In this document: positions 49,401 through 59,146 of the stretch, piece after piece | Layout of the letters: each line of letters begins with the position of its first letter | How positions within the stretch are numbered: the stretch's first letter is position 1 | NCBI GenBank assembly: GCA_963702535.1 | Contig: CAVPDG010000007.1 | Span: 248,001-312,000 of the forward strand | From: CAVPDG01 sp963702535 | GTDB lineage: Bacteria > Chloroflexota > Anaerolineae > Anaerolineales > UBA4823 | Reading direction: 5' to 3' | Length of the DNA: 64,000 nucleotides | Made by a program: the position numbers and the translations under genes | Notes under the pieces: generated by a model | The model's database searches: none | What the model saw: only the letters and a program-made list of their open reading frames with translations | What the model was told of the DNA's origin: nothing

Positions 49401-49757
49401 CTACAAGACATTTATCACTGTGAAGTGCATATAGGATGTGTTCCCGTGCACCAGTTCGAAACACACCCATTGACGGTCAGGTTGATCTGACACCAGACGC
49501 AGGTCCATCAACCGTTTCCACAGTAATTCCTCGATACTAGCCGACTGTATCTGATCCGACAATGAGGAAGGCTTTCTTTGTTTTTCAAAACGAGGGATAC
49601 ATTGGTAGCTGAGTTGGGCTGGGATTCCATCAGTCACGGTCAGGCTGGATCATTTGGCCGTTTGCATCTTTCATCGAGATTTTTGCACCTCCCTCTCCAT
49701 CCACAGTGAGAACAGATGTAACGTTTACGGTTTGTAAACCCTCCCGGGAAATCGCTA
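49401..49757 (-). pseudogene. 3' part of an IS-disrupted cassette gene
   Basis: Reading on the - strand away from the IS630 element gives VNVTSVLTVDGEGGAKISM and DANGQMIQPD, then, after an indel near 49637, TDGIPAQLSYQCIPRF and LVSDQPDRQWVCFELVHG. About 110 residues of a beta-rich secreted-type protein. It is probably the C-terminal portion of the gene whose start is at 51311. No family recognised. Confidence 0.5.
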
Positions 49758-51091
49758 GTACTCTTGGGCTGAAATAGCCAAGAAGCATTGACGGATGGGT
49801 GAAATGCGGTAGGATAAGGCATACTCAGAGAAACAGAAAGGACAAGCCGATGCCAAACCCCAAACCGCTGCCGTTGGAATTGACAGAAAAAGAGAAAGAA
49901 GGATTGGAAAAGCTGATCAAGCGTCATAACGTTGGACAACAGATTGCACTACGGGGTCGAATTGTTCTGGCGGCAGGAAGTGGACAAAACAACAGCGGAA
50001 TAGCCAGGGAGATGAAAGTGAATTTGGAAACGGTGCGCTTGTGGCGGCAACGCTGGTTGGATTTGCAGGCGATCTCGCTGGAGGATCTGAGTATCGAGGA
50101 AAGATTAGAAGATTTACCACGGCCTGGAGCGCCAGCGCAGTTTACAGCCGACCAAATCTGCAAGATCACAGAGCTGGCCTGTGAGAAACCAGAAGAAAAT
50201 GGTCGCCCCATCAGCCAATGGACATCTCGAGAGATTGCAGATGAAATCATGAAAAGAGGCATTGTAGAGAAAATCTCCGCCCGACATGCAGCAAGGCTTT
50301 TAAAAAGGGCGATCTCAAGCCCCATCAAATCCGTTATTGGCTGACGCCAGCACCGGATGAGCGCTTTGACGAGAAGGTGAACGATATCAACACATGTTAC
50401 CAACAGGCAACCGAGCGCAGCCAACAGGGCGAACGATTTGAAAGCGTTGATGAAATGACAGGTGTTCAAGCATTGGAACGGAAACATCCAGGGTTGCCCA
50501 TGCGACCTGGAAAAGTCGAGCGGCGAGAGTTCGAGTATATTCGGCATGGAACTCTGTCGTTTATCTTCAACTTTGATGTCGCTTTGGGTAAAGTTGTGGC
50601 TGCTTGGGGTGGGCCAACCCGGAATGAGCAAGACTTCGCCAACCATATCCATCGCAGGGTAAAGTCTGATCCGACAGTGCGGCAATGGCACTTTATAACC
50701 GATAATCTCAACACCCATCTGTCTGAGACTTTGGTGCGCTATGTTGCTGCAGAATCGGATATCGCCGAGGACTTGGGGATCAAAGGCAAAAGTGGCATCT
50801 TGAAGTCGAAGGCTACCCGAGCGGCTTTTTTGAGTGATCCATCCCATCGTATTGTTTTCCACTACACGCCGAAACACGCTTCTTGGATGAACCAGGTAGA
50901 AATCTGGCTCAGCATCTTGGTACGCAAATTGCTAAAGCGAGGTAATTTCACTTCCATCTCTGATCTAAAAAACAAAGTGCTGGCTTTCGTCGCCTACTAC
51001 AACGAGACGATGGCCAAACCTTTCAAATGGACCTACAAGGGCAAGCCCCTTTCTGCATGAAAACTTTCTATTCATTTACGCCAACTTGTAC
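49758..51091 (+). mobile_element. IS630-family insertion sequence
   Basis: About 1,334 bp. Imperfect terminal repeats begin GTACTCTTGGGCTGAAAT at the left and (reverse complement) GTACAAGTTGGCGTAAAT at the right. Both are flanked by TA, the usual IS630/Tc1 target duplication. It sits inside the small lipoprotein cassette. Confidence 0.75.
49850..51060 (+). CDS. IS630-family transposase (one frameshift)
   Basis: About 403 residues across an indel near 50310. The ATG at 49850 follows AAAGGA; an upstream in-frame ATG is less likely. N-terminal winged-helix region: LTEKEKEGLEKLIKRHNVGQ and IAREMKVNLETVRLWRQRWL. Catalytic core: DEMTGVQALERKHPG (first Asp), HFITDNLNTHLS (second Asp), and HYTPKHASWMNQVEIWLSIL (Glu), the hallmark of IS630 DDE enzymes. 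In several IS630 elements a programmed frameshift makes the full protein; here the shift could be programmed or an error. Confidence 0.85.
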
Positions 51092-51146
51092 TAGTACCTA
51101 TCTTGATTAACACCATAAAGGCGAAAACTCAGCTCAACTTTTTAAA

Positions 51147-51311
51147 TTATCGATCATATCTCCACGTGAAGTTTGACCGGTCTGTCTCACCGCATTTACT
51201 ATTGCATGTGGTGAGTTCAATTCCTGGATCGTATTCCACGCCCCCTAAATCACAGCTAATTATGGCAAAGAGCAGGGTTAGTAATGGGAAGAGAATGAGT
51301 TTTTTTTTCAT
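51147..51311 (-). CDS. small cassette lipoprotein (5' part of an IS-disrupted gene)
   Basis: 54 codons. ATG 51311 is followed by MKKKLILFPLLTLLFAIISC, a textbook lipoprotein signal with lipobox IISC, then DLGGVEYDPGIELTTC and a stop at 51147, about 55 bp before the IS630 end. The remainder of the gene probably lies beyond the IS at 49401-49757. Function unknown. Confidence 0.55.
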   Translation of the reverse strand: MKKKLILFPLLTLLFAIISCDLGGVEYDPGIELTTCNSKCGETDRSNFTWRYDR

Positions 51312-51437
51312 AATAGACCTCTTATCCTTACCATTTTATCTTATGCTGCGCCGCTAATTCTCTTGATTGTACTCCGGCCTGTGGAAGATTAGCTTCCCGG
51401 TACTATAGACTACTTTGTGTTTATTGAAGTCCTGGCC

Positions 51438-51560
51438 GCCCAACGGTTTGGCTCACCTGCTGCCGGGTTTGGCGAAACTAGACTGCGTAAAATCACTTCT
51501 TCTGCCAAATGGCCGCCGCATACCCTCGCCGAAGGCGGTCAGGTGGAACCGGTGTTGGGC
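51438..51560 (-). repeat. attC of the HicB-like/DinB cassette
   Basis: 123 bp between GCCCAAC and GTTGGGC. Almost the same as the site at 40579 (GGCGGTCAGGTGGAACCGGT). Confidence 0.88.
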
Positions 51561-51570
51561 GCACATTTAT

Positions 51571-52260
51571 TTACAGACCATTCAGCAATTGGATAATATG
51601 CTGAGTGTGATCGCGTTCATGCCACAGAGTTCTACGCATACTTTCCGTGCAGACCATACCTCATTACAACTCTTTGTTATTTGTTCATTGCCAATCAGCT
51701 TGACCGATTGCTCTCCTGTGTTGGTGCGCACTTGCGGGAGCTTTTCCAAAGGGGCGTCGGGAAGTCACGCCTGTTCCAAACCACAACCCAACTGGTTAAG
51801 ATCCCAATTTTCAGCAATGGCGACATAATTTAGTATGCCAGCAATTGAGCCGCGTGCCTCACCAGGAATTGCCTTTGTGAGTTGTTCTTGATTGATTGAC
51901 TGAATCACGCTTAATCAAATCCTGGCGAGTCCAACTCATAAGTCGTAAGGAAATATCAACATCCCAGTACCCCAAAGGGCGACGGTAATCCTAAGAATCC
52001 ATTGACGATGTAGTCAGGGCCTTCGCAGCTCAGAAAAGATTGGAAAGTCTCCACAACTTCAGTTTCAATTTGCTCATTGACGATAGGCAATGAGCTATAG
52101 CATGTTGCGATAACCAAGAAAAGTATTCTGCGACTCTTTGGGGGGAATGTGCGATAGCATCTGCGGTTGTGGTTGCCGAGCTAAAACAAGCAGGCAAATT
52201 TAACGCCCATGCGATCCAATGATTGGGTTCCATGTCCTCTACTGCAAGATAAATATGCAT
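51571..52260 (-). pseudogene. cassette gene: HicB-like domain fused to DinB-like domain (several indels)
   Basis: About 230 codons from ATG 52260 to TAA 51571. The N-terminal ~50 residues (IYLAVEDMEPNHWIAWALNL, PACFSSATTTADAIAHSP) resemble the HicB partial-RNase-H antitoxin fold. The central part in shifted frames reads RPLGYWDVDISLRLMSWTR and LNYVAIAENWDLNQLG, and the end MRRTLWHERDHTQHIIQLLNGL (in parts WHERDHTQHIIQLL) is DinB/YfiT-like, whose His residues bind metal. No HicA toxin is present, so it is not called a toxin-antitoxin pair. At least three indels break the frame as assembled. Confidence 0.6.
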
Positions 52261-52279
52261 TTTGTCTACTCTCCAGTGC

Positions 52280-52427
52280 GCCCAACGAGACTGTCGAAAA
52301 ACCCGATTTTGGATTTGCGACAAGTGCATGTTCTACATTAATTAAAACCGACCGTCTACAGCTTCATTTTGCCCATTATTATACTTTTTCGACAGTTTCG
52401 ACAGGGCGGATTGGGACGCGGGTTAGG
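52280..52427 (-). repeat. attC of the nucleoside hydrolase cassette, replaced in part by a MITE
   Basis: Outer cores GCCCAAC (52280) and GTTAGGC (52421) remain, but the 112-bp MITE at 52287 fills most of the site and only ~29 bp lie between MITE and right core. The original palindrome is lost, so this site may no longer recombine. Confidence 0.7.
52287..52398. mobile_element. MITE-like element, copy 2
   Basis: 112 bp with the same GAGACTGTCGAAAAA / TTTTTCGACAGTTTC ends as the copy at 42242 and clear similarity throughout (CGTCTACAGCTTCATTTT shared). Inserted at the same place in an attC, just after the (C/T)AAC core. Confidence 0.75.
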
Positions 52428-52494
52428 CGCACGAAACAAAGAAACAAGAACTAGACTTAAATTGGACCGCGTCACGGTTTCGAGCCAGAACCTA

Positions 52495-53410
52495 TTAAAT
52501 CTGTTCTCCATTTACTCGCGTCACCACTTGCGTGGGCTTTCCATTGCCGACCACGTGCTGATACAGCAATTCGCCTTTGATTTCCGTGATCAAATTGACT
52601 TGATTAACCTCAATGCCATCTCGCCATCCCAAGGCAACCGCACGGGCGAGCGGGTCATGTAGGAAATTGATGGTATCTAAGCAATCCGCCCCCATGTCTG
52701 TTGGTATAACTTGGCTGGCCGATTGCTCTCGTCGTTCGCAAAAGCCTCAGCTTGTCTGGCAATGAGCCGTCCTAACGCCCTGCTTCTCGCAGGGCGTCCA
52801 AATAGGTCGCCCAAAGCGAGGTTTCGACCGTGATCGGGAGCGGAACAAATGTCGGGCTCGAATGCTCAATCACATAGTAGGCGGATTGCACATCACATTG
52901 AATATTCCATGCCATGTCATTTCCCCAGATGGGGAATCCAGCACGTGGCGGGTAGACGTAACCACCCATCAAATAAAGTCGCACACGGCTCAATATTCCA
53001 GGCGTTCGTTTTTCCAGTAACGCCAGATTTGTATAAGCACCTATCGCGGCTATGATGGCCCCTTGGTTGATACTATGTTCCAGTAAATCAAGGGCGTACT
53101 CGAGAGGAGTAGGAACTGCTGGAATCGGCTGTGGCCAGTATTGAACTTCATTCGGTAAGCCAGGCCGAATGGGCTGACCATTCCAACGATAGCAATCGAG
53201 GTTTACATCGGCGCCCGCCGCGACGGCCGTTTCTTTTTGCCCCGCCAGATCCAGAACATACCGTGCGTAACCAGCTCGTTTACCACCATCATCTGTATTG
53301 GTGGTGACAGCAAGCAACTCAACATCCGGCCAATTCATTACCATCGCCAGAGCGCAAAGGTCGTCAATATCGCCGCCTATGTCAGTGTCGAGGTGGAACT
53401 TGATCACCAT
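52495..53410 (-). CDS. cassette gene: inosine-uridine-type nucleoside hydrolase (frameshifts near the 3' end)
   Basis: About 303 residues; indels at about 52785 and 52690. ATG 53410 follows GGGGA. The N-terminus IKFHLDTDIGGDIDDLCALAM has the DxDxxxDD calcium-binding motif of nucleoside hydrolases; LLAVTTNTDD, GADVNLDCYRW and NDMAWNIQCDVQSAYYVIE follow, the last with the family NxxxD site. The shifted 3' part GADCLDTINFLHDPLARAVA carries the conserved HDP that completes the metal site. Expected to cleave the N-glycosidic bond of ribonucleosides for salvage. Confidence 0.83.
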
Positions 53411-53442
53411 CACTGTCCCCACCGGAAACGTAGCATTAGTGC

Positions 53443-53571
53443 GCCTAACGGTTTGCGTTACCTGCGTGTGGGCGGGCGTGGACAATGTTTGGGAGCAGGA
53501 AAAACTCAAAGCCAGAAAAATGCTTGTAAATCGCGCAAAATCCCACACGTCAGGTGCACGCTTTGTTAGGC
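53443..53571 (-). repeat. attC of the DNA alkylation repair cassette
   Basis: 129 bp between GCCTAAC and GTTAGGC, with GGTTTGCGTTACCTGCGTG and CACGTCAGGTGCACGC arms. Confidence 0.9.
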
Positions 53572-53933
53572 GGTTTTTGCAAATTCAACTATCCGCTTCT
53601 TAGGCGTAATGCATTATTTTATATCAATTTTTCTTGTTGCTCTTTTTATGATCCACTGTGTGTTTTTGTTTGCTGATTTTTGCCATTTCTTAATCAATTC
53701 CACTGTAGGCGTTTTATTAACTTTTAACCAATCAGTAAGATGATTTGCCACTGATTTCTTGACAAACATTACTTCATCTTCTTTTAGGATCTCTAAATTT
53801 TAAAACAGGCTTTGGATTATCATTAAATGTATCAAGTTTTGTTGACCATGGAAGTTTCGGTCGTAGCCCTTCACTAGCCAATCTTCTTAAATGGAAATTT
53901 GAAGAATGCGCCCAATCAGTGATTTGTTTCAAA

Positions 53934-55434
53934 CTTTACTTTCCGCTAACTGAGGGAGCGGATTAACGGGGCAATGGGCCCCAAACATGGTAAGCTTGTT
54001 TTTTGCCAAACAAAAGACCATGAGGTGAGCCCATTACCGCCATCGATCATACCATGAAAGTCCTGGTCGCACTGACCGAAGGTCTCCCGGTGGGGACCAA
54101 CCTGGCACTTTTACAATTCTTGTGGATGCTGGTCAGCGGTGCTTTGCTGCCCCAACGGGGAGCGCTCTTTCCGGCGCTGCAAGCCACCGGTCTATCTGAA
54201 CAGGCTACCCGTCGAGCTTGGGCTGCTTTCCGGCGTGGCGTTTGGCAGACTGTGGTGATCTTGCGCTTGTGGCAGGAGCAGATTGAAGGACTGCCCGGCT
54301 GGCAGGTGCATCGCCACGAAGGTTATCGGGCTATTACGGTGGATGTGACCGCCTTCTGGCGCCCGGCATTGCGGAATTGCCCGAGCAAGCACTACCATCC
54401 GGCCGCCAACCGGGCGCTTCCGGCGGTGATTTTCGGTGTGATCGGAGAAGTGGGTCATATCGGGGATCAACGCCTGGCCTGTCCGTTGGCATTCGAACGT
54501 GTGCATCCGAAAGACCCCAGCGAGAGCCGGCTGTGGCAGGACTTGTTGCGCTGGGCACGCTGCCATTTGGCTCCTGACGATGTGGCAGTGATGGATGCAG
54601 GCGTCAAGCTAGCCGATGTACATGCAGCCGGGCTGGAGCATTACCTGCTGCGCCTGGCAACCAACTTCACGGCTCGCCGCAATCAGCCCCTGCCCTATGG
54701 TGGCAAAGGCCGCAAACCCGTCTATGGCGAGAAGATCCGTCCGCTGGAGCGCAGCTACAAGGGTAAAACCATTGCAGCCAGCTCCCCCGATCGGGTGGAA
54801 ACCTGGACGAAAGACAACGCTGCCATGCGAGCCGAGATCTGGGAAGACCTGATCCTGCCGGGTGTGACCCCTGGGCCTCAGGCCAAGACTTTCCGGGTGT
54901 ATGCCATCTACGATCCAAACTACACCACGCCCTGGCTGCTGGCGACACCCCTCAACCTGAAAGCGGCTACGGTGAAAGCGATGTATCAGGATCGCTGGCC
55001 GGTCGAGCAGATACCGCTCTCAGCCAAGCAAATGGTCGGTGCTCATCGCCAGTTCGTGCATGCTGACGAAAGCATCCAACGCCTGCCAGAGTTGGCCCTT
55101 CTGGCAGGTTCGATCCTGAGTTACCTGGCTGCTACGGCACCCCTGGCTCCAACTGGTTTCTGGGATCGCCAGCCCAAACGTACACCGGGCCGCTTCCGCC
55201 GCATGCTGATGGGCAAGCCATTTCCGCAATTTTACCGATTGCCCCAGCAACTTCGCAAAAAGGTGTCGGTGACCGGGCATTTACCCAAGGGAAGCCTGGC
55301 TCCCAGGCGAAAAACAACCGCTTCAGCGCCGATAATCGTGCCTTGAAGCGAAAAATGGGCTCAATTGGTAAGGTTCTGTGCTCCCGGAAGTTCATTCCGG
55401 CAGCTTCGTCATCTGCTTTTAGCGGAAAGTGAAG
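53934..55434 (+). mobile_element. insertion sequence (DDE type), 1.5 kb
   Basis: Terminal inverted repeats CTTTACTTTCCGCTAA and (reverse complement) CTTCACTTTCCGCTAA match at 15 of 16 positions. The hexamer TTCAAA flanks both ends (53928-53933 and 55435-55440). Carries one intact transposase gene. Confidence 0.9.
54054..55346 (+). CDS. DDE transposase of the 1.5 kb IS
   Basis: 430 residues, intact. First Asp candidate in GYRAITVDVTAFWRP (about residue 92), second in DDVAVMDAGVKLADV (about 182), Glu in YQDRWPVEQIPLSAKQMVG (about 325), the last being the Y-(2)-R-(3)-E-(6)-K signature of IS4-like transposases. The family is not certain; IS4/IS701-group members are the nearest style. Basic C-terminus (RKKVSVTGHLPKGSLAPRRK) may bind DNA. 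Confidence 0.8.
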   Translation: MKVLVALTEGLPVGTNLALLQFLWMLVSGALLPQRGALFPALQATGLSEQATRRAWAAFRRGVWQTVVILRLWQEQIEGLPGWQVHRHEGYRAITVDVTAFWRPALRNCPSKHYHPAANRALPAVIFGVIGEVGHIGDQRLACPLAFERVHPKDPSESRLWQDLLRWARCHLAPDDVAVMDAGVKLADVHAAGLEHYLLRLATNFTARRNQPLPYGGKGRKPVYGEKIRPLERSYKGKTIAASSPDRVETWTKDNAAMRAEIWEDLILPGVTPGPQAKTFRVYAIYDPNYTTPWLLATPLNLKAATVKAMYQDRWPVEQIPLSAKQMVGAHRQFVHADESIQRLPELALLAGSILSYLAATAPLAPTGFWDRQPKRTPGRFRRMLMGKPFPQFYRLPQQLRKKVSVTGHLPKGSLAPRRKTTASAPIIVP

Positions 55435-55784
55435 TTCAAAGATTCTTTTGGATAAAGACGAATAAAGGGTCTAATAGCATACTCACCAGTATTTCTTTTT
55501 GTGATTTCACCGATTGCATGCATTGATAAATCGAAATGCTCTATTCCGTATTTCTCAACATACTTTCCAATTGGCATAACCCAATAGTATTCAGTGAACA
55601 TTCCTGTTTCATTTTGGTTTTCTTCCCCCAATATTGAAATAAGAATCTCGGAAGATTTTTCATAATCTTTTGGTAAGTATTTATAGAGCCCGTCAGCATG
55701 TAATTCGATTCTTTGTGTATAGCCACTATTGTCAATACTCTTCTTGATAGTATTGACATAATCCGTTTTTGGAAAGTCTCCCTC

Positions 55785-56947
55785 GATAGTGTATTTTGGG
55801 GTAAGATTGGCGCAAGTCCATCCCAAGGGAGACAAAATGGAAAAACTTGCCCGAACCAAAGATTTTTGTCCAAACGCAGCTTGCCCGGATTACGGTAAGC
55901 TGCAGAGCGATCAGGCTCAACCGAACCTTAAAAAGTTCGGCAAAACCACCGAGGGGTACAGCGCTACCAGTGTAAGACATGCGGCAAGACCTTCACGGAA
56001 ACCACAGGGACAATTTTCTTTCGTAAACATGCCCAAGAGCTGAAATCCTGGAAGTGTTGGCCCTCCTAGCGGAAGGCAATCGCATCAGCACCTCACTCGG
56101 GTCAAAGGGATCAAGGAAGACACGATCTTAAGGTGGTTACGGGAAGCTGCCCGTCATTCCGAAGAACTGGAAGAGGCACTGATGAAAGAATTCCATCTCA
56201 AGCGGGCCCAAATGGACGGCTTATGGTCCTTCGTGCACAACAAAGGCGAAAAAAAGCTACCCGGAGACCTCTGAAAGCGGTACCTTCTGGATTTCGACCT
56301 TGCTGGATATCGATAGCCGTCTGCGCGTGGCTCGTGGGATCGGAAAGGATGAGACAGAAGCCAGCCTGAAAGTCTTTCAAACCCTCCAACAGCGCGGCCA
56401 TCCCGAGGGTCCACCGCCTTTGATCTCGGATGGCTGGGGCGGCATTGACGAAGCTATGGTAGCGGTTTATGGGCTGGTTCCCGAGTATTCGGGTCGCGGT
56501 CGTCCACCCGTTTATCCCAGGCCCGGAGAAGATTGGCTCTACCTGCAGATGGTCAAACAGCGAGATGAGCATGGGCGTTGCAAGGGGTCCAATTGAAAGC
56601 CATTTGGGGCAACCAGGAGGAACTAATTGAACTCTTGGGTAAAAGTACGGCCTACATCGAGCGCAACAACTTGACGACACGTCTGTTCAATGCCCGCTTG
56701 ACCCGTAAGACCCTGGCTTTCTCGAAAGATGTCGAATCTCACGAGGCTGCGGACGTGGGAAGACGCTTACTACAACTGGGTTCGCCCTCACAAGGGTTTG
56801 CGTTTTAAAATACGATGATCCCCACGGAAATGGATGCCCCGCACGCCAGCATGGCGGCGGGTTTGACCGATCACATTTGGAGTGTTAAAGAGCTGTTGTA
56901 GGCCGTTCCTTTACCAAGGGCTAAACACACTTTTTAGGGTGACTATC
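55785..56947 (+). mobile_element. degenerate IS1-like insertion sequence
   Basis: About 1.16 kb with short ends GATAGT at the left and ACTATC at the right; longer repeats are not obvious. The heptamer GGAAAGT occurs on both flanks (55771 and 56955). It carries a multiply frameshifted transposase and splits the DNA alkylation repair gene. Borders are approximate. Confidence 0.6.
55837..56901 (+). pseudogene. IS1-like transposase (multiple frameshifts)
   Basis: About 350 codons in several frames. The N-terminal zinc ribbon is seen in FCPNAACPDYG and RYQCKTCGKTFTETTGT. Then a helix-turn-helix (KEDTILRWLREAARHSEE), FHLKRAQMDGLWSFVHNKGE with the first catalytic Asp, LLDIDSRLRVARGIGKDE, PPLISDGWGGIDEAM (second Asp), TAYIERNNLTTRLFNARLTR (Glu), and a final YYNWVRPHKGLRF. 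This is the layout of IS1-related transposases found in many environmental genomes. At least four indels. Confidence 0.75.
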
Positions 56948-57082
56948 CAATTTCGGAAAGTGTTTCATAAACATGAGAGAAAGTCTTATCTGCTAATAAT
57001 TCAGCTAAATTTGCACCAAAGTGTTGAGTAATACCTTTGTTATTTGCCATAGCAATGATCCCTTTTTATATTAGCGCCTACC

Positions 57083-57214
57083 GCCTAACGGTTTGCGTTA
57101 CCTGCGCTGGGGCGGGGACGGCGAAGCCGTCCAACTGGAAAAATGCTAAGGCGTAGAAAACTGCTTGGAGATGTGCCGCAGAATCCCCAGCGTCAGGTGC
57201 ACACGGTGTTAGGC
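57083..57214 (-). repeat. attC of methyltransferase cassette, copy 2
   Basis: 132 bp between GCCTAAC and GTTAGGC. Almost identical to the attC at 39516, with a few single-base differences and indels. Confidence 0.9.
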
Positions 57215-57255
57215 GGCAATCTTATAGCCGATTTAGGGGCGGACTTCCGCCAATG

Positions 57256-58066
57256 TTAGCAGGGCACAATGCCCTTCACAGCCCAAGCAACCGCCGCATA
57301 GGAGCGCGGGCCATCTGGTTCCCCATCGACATATGCCAGCCTTACAGCATCGCGAAGTCTGGCTCGCTGATCACCGCTCAGAGTGGCAACGTACTCGGCG
57401 TGAGGGCCATCCTTACCCGCATAAGGGGCCCAATAGTCATCGAACGATGCGAATTCCATACGGATACTCAAAGTCGTCTCAACCACATCTCTGAAGCCTG
57501 CTGACACCCAGGCGTTCGCCAATTCTCCCGGTCGGGTCATGGGGCGGGTGTAGTTGCGTGCTCGACGCTCATTGGCCTTTGGATCTAGTACGGCTGCTGT
57601 ATCGAAGAAGATCCGGTTGGCAACAAAGCCGCCGCGGGCATCCCATATCAGCCGCGCCAACCACGGCACCCGGTCGGGCAACGCGCCGCATCTCGGCAAT
57701 GGCCTGCTCCGCTCTTGGAACAAAGTGCAATACGAGTAGCGACAGGACTCGGTCGAAGCTATGATTTGAAAAAGCCAGCGCGCAGGCATCTCCAACTTGG
57801 AACACGATCCGCGGATCTTGACTGTTGCGCTTAGCATGCTTAACGTAGGCAGGCGAAAAATCTATGCCGTACAACTGATTTACCTGACATTTCTCCATTA
57901 GGGCAAATGCGAGTCGGCCTGTCCCACAGCCGACATCGAGAACGCGTTCGTCCTTGGCAGTGCCGACGAAATCAAGAAACGGCTCTGCAAGACGCCGACT
58001 CCATCGACCCATTTGCAACTCATATCCGTCGCCGTCGGCTGCCATAAATGTCGAGGAAACAGTCAT
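57256..58066 (-). CDS. cassette gene: class I SAM-dependent methyltransferase, copy 2 (one frameshift)
   Basis: Near-identical repeat of 39687-40496. The only coding differences seen are a base inserted near 57649 (breaking the frame after VVGAADMG), and a few substitutions such as SWRL to SRRL and RIAF to RIVF. Motif I VLDVGCGTGRLAFAL is unchanged. It lies next to nucleotidyltransferase copy 3 near intI, whereas copy 1 lies next to nucleotidyltransferase copy 1 far along the array, so the two cassettes occur as neighbours in both places but in opposite order relative to intI. Confidence 0.85.
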
Positions 58067-58148
58067 AGGTAAGCTCCTCTGATTATCTTGCCCAGTCTAC
58101 TTGAGTGATAAGCTGACGCTTCATTTCATCACATCCTTCGTCTGTACC

Positions 58149-58270
58149 GCCTAACGGTTTGCGTCAGCCGCCGCTGATGGGGAAAGCCTTGACAGGTGGG
58201 AAGACGCCTCATCCTATACCAGCGCGGAAAATGCCCCCAATTCAGCGGTCGGCTGCACGCATTGTTAGGT
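58149..58270 (-). repeat. attC of nucleotidyltransferase cassette, copy 3 (first cassette)
   Basis: 122 bp between GCCTAAC and GTTAGGT, nearly identical to the sites at 38493 and 43332. Confidence 0.9.
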
Positions 58271-58314
58271 GGCGTCTGCAACGGAAACGACATTGGTTGC
58301 GTATGACACTCCAA

Positions 58315-59146
58315 TCAACGGATATGACTATCATTCAATTCCTGCAATTGACTCATCAGTATTTGTTCGAGAGCGGTCTGATAGGTTAGCCTGTGAGCTC
58401 TTGCCAAGCTAGGAGCTAGCTCTTGATAAACGTCGCAAATTACGAGGCCAGCCCGCAACATGGGTTCATACTCCATCGCACAGTACGTAGGCTGTAATGG
58501 GGCTAGCTGGTCGATGGGCATAGCGTGCTCAATCTTGAAATACGGCTCCTCGCCTCCATAGGCATCGGAGAAGTTATATCGTAAGACGCGCCAGATTGAC
58601 ACAGATCTGACGGAGAACCTCGAGCTGACCGTACGCAAACCAAAGTTGCCCGCGTGCCATTGCCTTTAATGAAAATGGGATAATTCATGCCAGAACCAGT
58701 CGAGTTGTCGACGGAGGATCCCGATTTGTTCCACCTCGTCTGCCACTTGGATCGGGAACACTTCCCCAGCCAGAACCCCTTTTTTATCGAGGAGTACTTT
58801 GTAAGCTCCTCCGTGGATGTCATGAAAGTTGCTCTCCCTACCAAACCAAATTTCGCAGTCCGCGCCATTGGAAAAAATAACGAAGTATCCATGAGCCCTG
58901 CCAAAGTCTTCTAGAAATAAGGGCTCGCCCAGGAGACGAATGAAGCGTTCCCGTTCAGCCAGAAATGTCTCGTACCGTCTGATCTGTTGTGATGAAGAAC
59001 AGATCCAGATCCGAGTATTTGTCAGCCTTGTCTTCTGCATACGAGCCACCCAAAAACGCGGCGACAATCCGCTCATCTGCCTGACAAGCACTTATGAATC
59101 GTTCTAGGACATCTTGATAATGATCTGGCAGCTGCATTTTGTTCAT
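58315..59146 (-). CDS. cassette gene: nucleotidyltransferase, copy 3 (frameshifted), first cassette
   Basis: Same gene as 38658-39485. Compared with copy 1 it has single extra bases near 58975 and 58586 and extra bases in the T/A runs near 58667, and almost no substitutions. That pattern points to assembly or read errors rather than decay. It is the cassette next to attI, so by integron rules the most recently acquired or moved, and the best placed for expression from Pc. Confidence 0.85.

Larger units (their letters stand above)
53614..57050 (-). pseudogene. cassette gene: AlkC/AlkD-like DNA alkylation repair protein, interrupted by two ISs
   Basis: Three pieces in order on the - strand. 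N-terminus (56948-57050): MANNKGITQHFGANLAELLAD. Middle (55435-55784): GDFPKTDYVNTIKKSIDNSG, GMFTEYYWVMPIGKYVEKYG and HFDLSMHAIGEITKRNTGEY. C-terminus (53614-53933): KQITDWAHSSNFHLRRLASE, GLRPKLPWSTKL, VKKSVANHLTDWLKVN. These are the HEAT-like helices of bacterial DNA alkylation repair glycosylases that remove N3-/N7-alkyl purines. Removing the 53934-55434 IS plus one TTCAAA copy joins ESL to KQITDW exactly in frame. The second IS (55785-56947) also separates coding sequence, though its junction is less clean. One further indel lies near 53800. Confidence 0.85.

Noticed and set aside
51571..52260. HicB-like sequence considered as half of a toxin-antitoxin pair.
   Set aside because: No HicA-like gene lies next to it and the protein continues into a DinB-like domain.
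35046..58270. Regularly spaced repeats considered as a CRISPR array.
   Set aside because: The repeats are 120-137 bp palindromes with attC cores, the spacers are whole genes, and no cas gene is present.
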